Of a stretch of DNA of 64,000 nucleotides, positions 37,006 to 43,738 are shown in pieces. The translations under genes were made by a program, and so were the position numbers. The notes beneath the pieces were generated by a model. It worked only from the letters and a program-made list of their open reading frames with translations. It made no database searches and was not told the DNA's origin. Origin of the DNA: Ructibacterium gallinarum (GTDB lineage: Bacteria > Bacillota > Clostridia > Monoglobales > Monoglobaceae); the NCBI RefSeq assembly GCF_014982785.1, contig NZ_JADCKB010000009.1, positions 48,799 through 112,798 on the forward strand, in the 5' to 3' direction. Every line of letters begins with the position of its first letter. Within the stretch, counting starts at the first letter, position 1.

Positions 37006-38706
37006 TTAAGGTTGAAGCTGAATAGACAGCCGAAATTCATCTGCCGGTTTTTTTGCAAGAAAGTCAATTAAATAAACTGTTTCGTTCTGGCCGGCATGAT
37101 TTGCCCAAACGGCAGGTGTTACCGTCGGCATCCATCCATCGTTACAGGAAAGAAATGCCTGGCCGATGCGCAGTCCGCCGCCCTCTTCTTCGGGACAGAC
37201 CTGGGTGATAAAGCGTTCAATGACCGAAAGAGGGGCATTCCGGAAGGAAAATTTATCCCACAACGTTATGCCATCGTCTTGGAAAGAAAACTGACGTTGA
37301 AGAGAAAGCAGTTCATCGATACCGTAAGCACTGCCGATTTCAAGGAGTAGGCTACCGTTTTGCAATGACATTGTCCCGTTAAATTCTACACCGGGCTTTT
37401 GCTCCTGACCGTCTATGAGAGGAACGCTATGTCCGCCGGAGCGGTTGCAGAGGATGCGATAGCGGGTGTCTGGCTGAAAATAATCCCGCGTATATTCGCC
37501 GCAGCCCAAATCGCATAACAGCTGTCCCTGGTCGGTGGCAAAAATGAAGCTGCCGACATCATTGTGATTATGGGGTTCATCGTTATTGCCGGCTTTGGCG
37601 GCAAAGGAATAGTCTGGATTTTTTTTAATATACCATGCCGAATCTGAGAGATAATATTCCGCAGCGATCTCTGTTTTTTCCGTAGAAAGCACCGGGTCAT
37701 ACCATAGGATGGAACGAAGCTCAAAGGTCCATCTTGCTCGAAACGCGACATCACTGATGTCAAGCGGCTGGTTATCCCGGAATTTTGTAGGCAGAACTTG
37801 AATATCATCCGGATACAGGTGCTTGAGAAAGTGTGTGATGCCGATAATGTGGCGACCTCGAACGTTACCGTCCGCAAAGCTGGCGGTAATGTCCGCCCGA
37901 AGATAGGCTTTGTGCTGAAAGGCCGCGATGCGCTTTACTTTGTCATTGGCAAACAGATCGATTTCTCCATTGGTGAACTCTTTCAGCATGGAGGCGTAGG
38001 AAACAAAGAATCCAAAGCCGTAGTTCCAGTAAGCGACCCCTTCTCGGCAAACGCCATCGGCCTGAAAGCTGTGGAAAAAAGACGGTAGATTGTTGTTAAA
38101 TCTGGGTATTTGGGTTTTTGCCAGATCTGGCCGAATATAGAAAAAAGCGGCGGCGACACCGCAGGTACATACGGCGCACCAGTTGTTTTCTACCTGTTCC
38201 CAAAAAAAGGTTCGGGTTAAAAACGGCTCAATAATCCGGCGTTCTACCTCATAGCCAATACGGCGATAAATGAGGGGATCAAACCTGTTCCCCAAAAGTT
38301 CACGGATCTCACTGAGGGCAAAGCCCGTTTCAGAGGAAAAAAGATCAATTTGGATACTGTGATCCCACATATCATAGGGAACATGGGCGGGAAGCGCCCA
38401 TGTGTATTCATCACACACAGCCCAAATCACTTCTTTGAGCTCATCCATATAGACCGATTCTTGCGGATAAATCAGCGCCAGCAGTGCCAATATGTTCATT
38501 CGGATACGCTTGCTGAAATAGGCTTTTTCAAATTCCAGCCTGTTGCCGTCACGGTAGTAGCGGGTGTACTTCTGGTACGATACAGCTGGAGTAGTATTTT
38601 TGTGTGTTTTTTTATACATAGCCAGAAGATCATCACGAAACATTTGATAATCTTTTGCGGTGCGTACTTTATTCCAAAAAGCAGGTTGTTTTGCTTGCTG
38701 AAGCAT
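37006..38706 (-). CDS. Heparinase II/III-like protein (polysaccharide lyase type)
   Basis: 566 residues. An alpha-helical toroid-type N-terminal region is followed by a beta-sheet domain with the heparinase II/III signature NDEPHNHNDVGSFIF (about residues 383-397) and a nearby GHSVPLIDGQEQ motif. These enzymes cleave uronic-acid polysaccharides by beta-elimination. No signal peptide or anchor is visible (the protein starts MLQQAKQPAFW), so it would act in the cytoplasm on imported oligosaccharides. No transporter or other carbohydrate gene is adjacent. Start ATG 38706 after AAAGGGGA. Confidence 0.85.
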   Translation of the reverse strand: MLQQAKQPAFWNKVRTAKDYQMFRDDLLAMYKKTHKNTTPAVSYQKYTRYYRDGNRLEFEKAYFSKRIRMNILALLALIYPQESVYMDELKEVIWAVCDEYTWALPAHVPYDMWDHSIQIDLFSSETGFALSEIRELLGNRFDPLIYRRIGYEVERRIIEPFLTRTFFWEQVENNWCAVCTCGVAAAFFYIRPDLAKTQIPRFNNNLPSFFHSFQADGVCREGVAYWNYGFGFFVSYASMLKEFTNGEIDLFANDKVKRIAAFQHKAYLRADITASFADGNVRGRHIIGITHFLKHLYPDDIQVLPTKFRDNQPLDISDVAFRARWTFELRSILWYDPVLSTEKTEIAAEYYLSDSAWYIKKNPDYSFAAKAGNNDEPHNHNDVGSFIFATDQGQLLCDLGCGEYTRDYFQPDTRYRILCNRSGGHSVPLIDGQEQKPGVEFNGTMSLQNGSLLLEIGSAYGIDELLSLQRQFSFQDDGITLWDKFSFRNAPLSVIERFITQVCPEEEGGGLRIGQAFLSCNDGWMPTVTPAVWANHAGQNETVYLIDFLAKKPADEFRLSIQLQP

Positions 38707-38737
38707 ACAAATTCCCCTTTCCTTGTGTTATGGTTTC

Positions 38738-38765
38738 AGTATAACATATTCTTTTGATTCTGCAA
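38738..38765 (-). promoter_or_regulatory. Promoter of the heparinase-like gene
   Basis: Minus strand TTGCAG (38760-38765), 16-bp spacer, TATACT (38738-38743). Confidence 0.65.
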
Positions 38766-38832
38766 TAGGGTATTGAGAAATCAGCATGAGAAAATATCCA
38801 AATATTTTTATGCAAAAGTACTATATTTTTGG

Positions 38833-38861
38833 TTGCAAAATAAATAGAAATATGATATATT
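38833..38861 (+). promoter_or_regulatory. Promoter of the sensory-hydrogenase gene set
   Basis: TTGCAA (38833-38838), 17-bp spacer, TATATT (38856-38861), 41 nt before the first DRTGG gene. Confidence 0.7.
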
Positions 38862-38902
38862 CAATCATAATAGAGGAAATCCAGTGCAAGGAGAGATAAG
38901 AT

Positions 38903-39268
38903 ATGAAATTATCAAAAGTGCGGGAGCTTTTAGATGCAAAGGTTTGCGCCGGAGAAGGCAGAATGCAGGAATTGGAAGTGAAAGAAGCCTGCGGAAGCGA
39001 CTTAATGAGTGATGTTTTGGCGTTTGTAAAAGAACAGGGGCTGCTTCTCACCGGGCTTCAGAATCTACAGGTAGTTCGCACGGCAGAAATGATGGATATG
39101 GAAGCGATCGTCTTTGTCCGGGGTAAGATGCCTACAGAAGAGATGATTCAGATTGCGGAAAAAAAAGGAATCGTACTGATGTCCACGGGATTGCCTATGT
39201 TTACGGCCTGCGGGACTTTATATCAAAATGGGCTTGCGGGCGGAAAGGCGGGGGATTTTGGTGAGTAA
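38903..39268 (+). CDS. DRTGG-domain protein (first copy)
   Basis: 121 residues, ATG after AAGGAGAG. The fold pattern matches the small DRTGG domain found alone or next to CBS and phosphotransacetylase domains: MKLSKVRELLDAKVCAGEG, a GSDLMSDVLAF segment, then QVVRTAEMMDMEAIVFVRGK and KGIVLMSTGLPMFTACGTLY. Its biochemical function is unknown. A second paralogue lies at 41052. Its end overlaps the start of the RsbW-like gene by 8 nt, so the two are translationally coupled. Confidence 0.85.
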   Translation: MKLSKVRELLDAKVCAGEGRMQELEVKEACGSDLMSDVLAFVKEQGLLLTGLQNLQVVRTAEMMDMEAIVFVRGKMPTEEMIQIAEKKGIVLMSTGLPMFTACGTLYQNGLAGGKAGDFGE

Positions 39269-39686
39269 TGGTATGACCTTTCACTACCAGGTGGATGGAA
39301 ATGATTTTACCTTGGCCGGGGAAAATTCCAGCAAGGTGAAAAAACATTTAAAACAGCTTGGGTTGCCGCCAGAGGTGATTCGCCGGGTGGCCATCGCCAT
39401 GTATGAGGCGGAAATCAATATGGTGATTCATGCTAACGGCGGCACCATTGATGTGGAAATCAGCCCTCAGGAGATACATATTGTTTTTGCGGATACCGGC
39501 CCCGGTATTCCGGATATAGAAAAAGCTATGCAGGAAGGATATTCCACAGCATCGAACGAGGTACGTGAACTGGGATTTGGCGCCGGAATGGGTCTTCCCA
39601 ATATTAAGAAGAATTCCGATGAGATGAAAATAGACACCAAGGTGGGAGTTGGTACAACCATTGATCTAATCATCAGAATTGCATAG
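39261..39686 (+). CDS. RsbW/SpoIIAB-like stand-alone ATPase (anti-sigma factor type)
   Basis: 141 residues from GTG 39261, preceded by GGGGGA and overlapping the upstream stop. The GHKL ATPase motifs are in order: the N box with AMYEAEINMVIHANGG, the G1 box FADTGPGIPD and the G2 region LGFGAGMGLPNIKKNSD. No histidine phosphorylation domain is present. Relatives are serine-protein kinases that bind sigma factors or STAS proteins, but no sigma factor, STAS or PP2C gene is nearby. The partner is therefore unknown; the hydrogenase-like sensor 11 nt downstream is the obvious candidate. Confidence 0.85.
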   Translation: MSNGMTFHYQVDGNDFTLAGENSSKVKKHLKQLGLPPEVIRRVAIAMYEAEINMVIHANGGTIDVEISPQEIHIVFADTGPGIPDIEKAMQEGYSTASNEVRELGFGAGMGLPNIKKNSDEMKIDTKVGVGTTIDLIIRIA

Positions 39687-39697
39687 GAGGCATGGGA

Positions 39698-41074
39698 ATG
39701 GAAAAGGAACCTTATTGGCATTCGGTTACCCTGGATCGGGATACCTGCAAAGGGTGTACAAATTGCTTGAAGCAGTGTCCCACACAGGCAATTCGGATTC
39801 AGAACGGGAAAGCTAAAATTTTAAAAGAACGGTGTATTGATTGTGGGGAATGCATCCGTGTCTGCCCCTATCATGCGAAAAAGGCGGTCACCGATGGCTT
39901 TGAACGGCTGGAGGAATACCAGTATACGGTAGCGCTGGTGGCGCCGGCTTTTTATGGACAATTTTCGCGGACAGAGGACTGCAATTTGATACTTACCTCC
40001 CTCTTGCAGCTGGGTTTTGATGATGTTTATGAGGTGGCACGGGGAGCGCAGGAAATCAGCGCCGCGACCAGAGAATTTTTAAAAAGCGGCGAATTGATGA
40101 AACCAGCCATTTCTTCTGCATGTCCGGCAGTTAGCAGATTAATTGCGGTACGCTTCCCTAACCTGATCAATCATATTATTCCGCTGCGGTCACCCATGGA
40201 GCTTTCAGCGGAGGCCGCCCGCAAGGAGGCGGTAGAGAAGACGGGCCTCTTACCGGAGGAAATCGGACTGTTTTTTATCAGTCCATGTGCGGCAAAGGCA
40301 ACGGCAGTCAAAGACGGGCTGACTGTGAAAAAATCGGAAGTAGATGGTGTGATTTCTATTAAGGATGTATATCTGCGTTTGGCACAGAAAATAGGAAATA
40401 TAAAGGAAGTCAAGCATTTATCTTGCGCTGGAAGTTTAGGGGCGTTATGGGCAACCAGCGGCGGTGAGGCCAATGCTACCCGGGCGGAACGCCGGATTTC
40501 AGTGGACGGTATCCACAATGTCATCAAAGTATTGGAGGACATTGAAGATGATAAATTGATCGACATTGACTATGTAGAGGCATTGGCATGCCCGGGCGGC
40601 TGCGTGGGAGGCCCCCTGGCGGCAGAAAATAATTTTGTGGCAAGATCCAGGATCAAGCGGATGAGCAAAAGCCTGCCGGAGGAACAGGGCAGTATTCCCG
40701 ATTCCATTCGGCGGACATGGGATGAAGCTCCGGTATATCGGCCGATTTTAAAGCTGAATGATGATCTGGGTACTGCAATGCAGATGGCGATGAAGATAGA
40801 AGAGATCCTGGAACATTTTCCGGGGCTTGACTGTGGTTCTTGCGGTTCCCCCAGCTGCCGTGCACTGGCAGAAGATATTGTGCGGGGTTATGCCCAGGAG
40901 ACAGATTGTATTTTTGTCATGCGGGAAAGATTGCGGGAATTACTGCGGCATGTTTCGGAAAATAATATACAGCTTCCGCCGGAGGTTTTAAAAGGGTGGA
41001 AGCGACCTTCGGACCGAAAAGAGAAACCGCAAAAAAGCGAGGTGCAGAATCATGAAAATAAAGGAAATAGCTGA
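39698..41074 (+). CDS. Sensory-type (group D-like) [FeFe]-hydrogenase homologue with N- and C-terminal Fe-S domains
   Basis: 458 residues; ATG 39698 has AGGAGG 7 nt upstream (ATG 39692 is too close). Two N-terminal [4Fe-4S] motifs (CKGCTNCLKQCP, CIDCGECIRVCP) precede an H-cluster-like domain whose loops are degenerate: SSACPAV (C142), SPCAAKA (C197) and LACPGGCVGG (C298, C302). The four cysteines expected to hold the cubane are present; the first loop has Ala where catalytic enzymes have a proton-relay Cys. A C-terminal CGSCGSPSCRALAEDIVRG Fe-S domain (about residue 385) and a charged tail follow. It matches published putative H2-sensing enzymes such as Thermoanaerobacter HydS in layout. No PAS domain seen. 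Confidence 0.85.
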   Translation: MEKEPYWHSVTLDRDTCKGCTNCLKQCPTQAIRIQNGKAKILKERCIDCGECIRVCPYHAKKAVTDGFERLEEYQYTVALVAPAFYGQFSRTEDCNLILTSLLQLGFDDVYEVARGAQEISAATREFLKSGELMKPAISSACPAVSRLIAVRFPNLINHIIPLRSPMELSAEAARKEAVEKTGLLPEEIGLFFISPCAAKATAVKDGLTVKKSEVDGVISIKDVYLRLAQKIGNIKEVKHLSCAGSLGALWATSGGEANATRAERRISVDGIHNVIKVLEDIEDDKLIDIDYVEALACPGGCVGGPLAAENNFVARSRIKRMSKSLPEEQGSIPDSIRRTWDEAPVYRPILKLNDDLGTAMQMAMKIEEILEHFPGLDCGSCGSPSCRALAEDIVRGYAQETDCIFVMRERLRELLRHVSENNIQLPPEVLKGWKRPSDRKEKPQKSEVQNHENKGNS

Positions 41075-41384
41075 GAAACTGGAATTAAAAGTAACAGCTG
41101 GGGCGGCAGGAATGGAAAAACAGGCAAAAGGCTGCTATATTGGTGATTTGATGAGCTTGGCAATGGCCAAAATTGAAGAGGGAAGTATCTGGATTACCAT
41201 TCAGACTAATTTAAATGTAGTTGCAGTTGCAGCGTTGACCGAAGCAAGCTGTGTCATTTTGGCGGACGGTTTTTTACCGGATGAAAACACTGCCGTAAAA
41301 GCAAATGCGGAAGGGATACCGATTTTGTCATCCGAAGCTTCCGCTTACACACTGGCCAAAAAGCTTGGAGAATTGGGAATATGA
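41052..41384 (+). CDS. DRTGG-domain protein (second copy)
   Basis: 110 residues, a paralogue of the 38903 gene with the same length and pattern (MKIKEIAEKLELKVTAGAAG, GCYIGDLMSLAMAKIEEG, TEASCVILADGF, EGIPILSSEASAYTLAKKL). The start overlaps the end of the hydrogenase-like gene by 23 nt and its stop overlaps the PHP gene start by 4 nt. Two DRTGG proteins flanking the sensor gene suggest they form part of one complex, possibly as a heterodimer. Function unknown. Confidence 0.83.
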   Translation: MKIKEIAEKLELKVTAGAAGMEKQAKGCYIGDLMSLAMAKIEEGSIWITIQTNLNVVAVAALTEASCVILADGFLPDENTAVKANAEGIPILSSEASAYTLAKKLGELGI

Positions 41385-42085
41385 AGGTATTTTATGATCT
41401 GCATATTCATTCTGCTCTTTCTCCCTGCGGCGATGAGGATATGACACCCAATAATATTGTAAATATGTCCTTGTTAAAAGGACTCGATGTGATTGCGGTT
41501 ACAGACCATAATTCCTGTGGTAATGTGCGCGCTGTGATGGGAGCGGCAGCTGGCAGGATTTTGGTGCTTCCAGGTATGGAGGTGGAAACGACGGAAGAAG
41601 TACATATTCTTTGCTATTTTCCATCCATAAAGCAGGCGGAACAAATGGAGAAGATGATTCGGGAAAACCGGCCGGTGATCAAGAATCGGCCGGATATTTT
41701 CGGCCGTCAGCTTTATTTTGATACGCAGGACCGCATTGTTGGCGAGGAAGAAACACTTCTGGTTGCGTCTTCGGGACTCAGCATTGAGCAAGTATTTTCC
41801 TATGCCCGCAAAATCGGAGGTATTCCGGTGCCAGCGCATATTGACCGAACCAGCTACAGCGTATTATCTAATCTGGGGTTTCTGCCCCCGGAACTGCAAA
41901 CGAGTGCGGTAGAGATTACGGCAGTGAACCGGAAAACAATGGAGAAGGACTATCAGGAGCAGTATATATTGACCAGTTCAGACGCACATTATTTGGGAGA
42001 TATTTCCGAACCGGTCTGGTATATGGACATAACGACTAAATCCGAAAAAGAAATTTTGGAAAAACTGACGAAGAAAATTTGTTGA
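41381..42085 (+). CDS. PHP-domain metal-dependent phosphoesterase
   Basis: 234 residues with the PHP metal-binding motifs FYDLHIHSALSPCGDEDM (residues 4-21), DVIAVTDHNSCGNV (about 36-49), PGMEVETTEEVHILCYF (about 67-83), VPAHIDRTS and SSDAHYLGDI. All ligands appear intact, so it is probably an active phosphatase or phosphodiesterase; known relatives act on histidinol phosphate, nucleotides such as pAp or small phosphodiesters. Start is in a 4-nt ATGA overlap with the second DRTGG gene. It ends the five-gene set; the next gene (hydC) has its own promoter. Confidence 0.9.
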   Translation: MKVFYDLHIHSALSPCGDEDMTPNNIVNMSLLKGLDVIAVTDHNSCGNVRAVMGAAAGRILVLPGMEVETTEEVHILCYFPSIKQAEQMEKMIRENRPVIKNRPDIFGRQLYFDTQDRIVGEEETLLVASSGLSIEQVFSYARKIGGIPVPAHIDRTSYSVLSNLGFLPPELQTSAVEITAVNRKTMEKDYQEQYILTSSDAHYLGDISEPVWYMDITTKSEKEILEKLTKKIC

Positions 42086-42111
42086 TTTCTCTGGTTTTTT
42101 GATGGTTTTCA

Positions 42112-42120
42112 TGATATAAT
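42112..42120 (+). promoter_or_regulatory. Extended -10 promoter of hydC operon
   Basis: TGATATAAT: a perfect TATAAT (42115-42120) with the extended TG motif one base upstream; no good -35 box at the right distance. Transcription would start near 42127. Confidence 0.6.
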
Positions 42121-42129
42121 ATATGGGTT

Positions 42130-42147
42130 ATGTTAGAAATATAACAA
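42130..42147 (+). promoter_or_regulatory. Rex-like redox operator before hydC
   Basis: ATGTTAGAAATATAACAA matches the clostridial Rex consensus (TTGTTAA, four bases, TTAACAA) at 11 of 14 defined positions. It starts about 3 nt after the predicted transcription start, where a repressor would block initiation. Rex senses the NADH/NAD ratio and is known to control hydrogenase genes in related anaerobes; binding here is inferred. Confidence 0.55.
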
Positions 42148-42220
42148 AGTCAGGCATATAGTTTCAAATGAAACGGCGGGTTTTCCGCTAAAATGCATAT
42201 TGTTTAGGAGGTAACAGCAG

Positions 42221-42709
42221 ATGAAACACAATACGCTCCCCTTTCAGGGAACGCCGGAGCAGGAAGCGCAGCTGAAAAAGGTGATTGCAAATCATCAAGG
42301 CCAAAAAGGCGCGGTGATTCCTGTTCTTCACGAAGCCCAGGATATTTACGGATACCTGCCGATAGAGGTCCAGGAAATGATTTCAGAGGGACTGGATGTT
42401 CCGCTGGCAGAAATTTATGGTATTGTCACGTTTTATGCCCAATTTTCCCTGAATCCCAAGGGCCGGTACCAGATAGGTGTCTGTCTGGGGACTGCCTGCT
42501 ATGTTAAGGGCAGCGGCGATATTTTGGAAAAAGTAAAGGAATTATTAAATATTGATGTGGGCGAATGTTCTGCCGATGGGAAATTTTCTTTGGATGCAAC
42601 CCGCTGTATTGGGGCTTGCGGCCTTGCGCCGGTTATGACCATCAATGATGATGTTTATGGTCGGCTGACGGTGGATCAGGTAGAAGATATTTTGAAAAAG
42701 TATGAATAA
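42221..42709 (+). CDS. hydC: HydC, NuoE-like [2Fe-2S] subunit of bifurcating hydrogenase
   Basis: 162 residues after an AGGAGG site. Thioredoxin-like NuoE fold with a helical N terminus (VIPVLHEAQDIYGYLP) and the four cluster cysteines in CLGTACYVKG and TRCIGACGLAP. As in NADH dehydrogenase and trimeric [FeFe]-hydrogenases it carries one [2Fe-2S] cluster close to HydB. First gene of the catalytic set; it lies behind its own promoter and the Rex-like site. Confidence 0.95.
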   Translation: MKHNTLPFQGTPEQEAQLKKVIANHQGQKGAVIPVLHEAQDIYGYLPIEVQEMISEGLDVPLAEIYGIVTFYAQFSLNPKGRYQIGVCLGTACYVKGSGDILEKVKELLNIDVGECSADGKFSLDATRCIGACGLAPVMTINDDVYGRLTVDQVEDILKKYE

Positions 42710-42745
42710 TATTTTTCCAATGCCGGAAATGGAGCGAGAGTCCAT

Positions 42746-43312
42746 ATGAAAGAATTATCACTGCATATTCTGGATATTATACAAAATTCCATTGCGGCAG
42801 GTGCCGCATTGATTCAGCTGGATTTAACCGAGGACAGCAATTCAGATCTTCTGATGTTTCGGATTACGGATAACGGCTGCGGCATGCCGCCGGAAATGGT
42901 CAGGCAGGTGATGGATCCTTTTACCACAAGCCGGAAAACCCGGAAGGTGGGGCTGGGCATTCCGCTTTTAAAGGCGGCGGCAGAGCATACTGGCGGTGGT
43001 ATCTGCATTTCGTCTGAACCCGGCAGGGGGACGGTGCTTGAGGCACGGTTCGGTTATAGTCATATTGACCGCCAGCCGCTGGGGAATATGGCAGAAACCA
43101 TGCTGGGATTGGTTACCGGCTATGACAGCATAGATTTTGTATATCATCATAAGGTGAATGAAAAAGAATTTACAATGGATACCCGGGAAATAAAATCAAT
43201 TTTAGGGGAAGTATCTTTAAAGGAGCCGGAGGTCATGCTATGGCTGTCTGATTTTTTGAAAGAAAACGAAGCGGCTCTTTACGGTGAAGAAATGAATACC
43301 CGAAAGGAGTAA
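42746..43312 (+). CDS. Stand-alone kinase-type ATPase (GHKL domain only)
   Basis: 188 residues. It begins directly with an N-box helix (LHILDIIQNSIAAGA, conserved Asn), followed by ITDNGCGMPPEMV, DPFTTSRKTRKVGLGIPLL and EPGRGTVLEARF, a complete histidine-kinase ATPase core without any phosphoacceptor helix, sensor or membrane part. A C-terminal extension of about 80 residues has no recognised fold. Such genes recur between hydC and hydB in clostridial hydrogenase operons; the role (regulator or assembly factor) is not established. No response regulator is adjacent. Confidence 0.85.
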   Translation: MKELSLHILDIIQNSIAAGAALIQLDLTEDSNSDLLMFRITDNGCGMPPEMVRQVMDPFTTSRKTRKVGLGIPLLKAAAEHTGGGICISSEPGRGTVLEARFGYSHIDRQPLGNMAETMLGLVTGYDSIDFVYHHKVNEKEFTMDTREIKSILGEVSLKEPEVMLWLSDFLKENEAALYGEEMNTRKE

Positions 43313-43317
43313 GGATA

Positions 43318-43683
43318 ATGAAAAGTTTAGCGGATTTGGAAGCAATCAGAAAGAAAACACTGGATCAAGTTATTCTGCGCAAAGACAGCGAAGGTACCCG
43401 AATTGTAGTTGGTATGGCTACTTGTGGTATTGCGGCGGGAGCACGGCCAGTGATGAATGCGTTTATGGAAGAGATTGCAAAACGTGGTTTGGAGCATGTA
43501 ACTATTACCCAGACAGGGTGTATTGGTATGTGCCGTTTGGAACCGATTGTTGAGGTTTTTGTACCCGGAAAGGAAAAAGTGACTTATGTAAAAATGAGTC
43601 CGGAAAAAGCCGTTCGGGTTGTTAATGAACATATTGTCAACGGAAATCCCGTTGCGGAATATACCATAGGTGCGGCAGAATAA
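43318..43683 (+). CDS. Thioredoxin-like [2Fe-2S] ferredoxin
   Basis: 121 residues, start 5 nt after the ATPase stop in an AAAGGAG context. The fold and cysteines (ATCGIAAGARPVM then TGCIGMCRLEP) match the thioredoxin-like ferredoxin also fused to the N terminus of HydB proteins. The first cysteine pair spacing is looser than in HydC: only three or four cysteines are visible, one at ATCG and two at GCIGMC, so cluster binding should be tested. It probably carries electrons for or scaffolds the HydABC enzyme. Confidence 0.85.
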   Translation: MKSLADLEAIRKKTLDQVILRKDSEGTRIVVGMATCGIAAGARPVMNAFMEEIAKRGLEHVTITQTGCIGMCRLEPIVEVFVPGKEKVTYVKMSPEKAVRVVNEHIVNGNPVAEYTIGAAE

Positions 43684-43738
43684 AAGATTGCGGCACGTGT
43701 TTTAAGAGCAGATGATTGTGAAGAAAGGATTGAATAGC

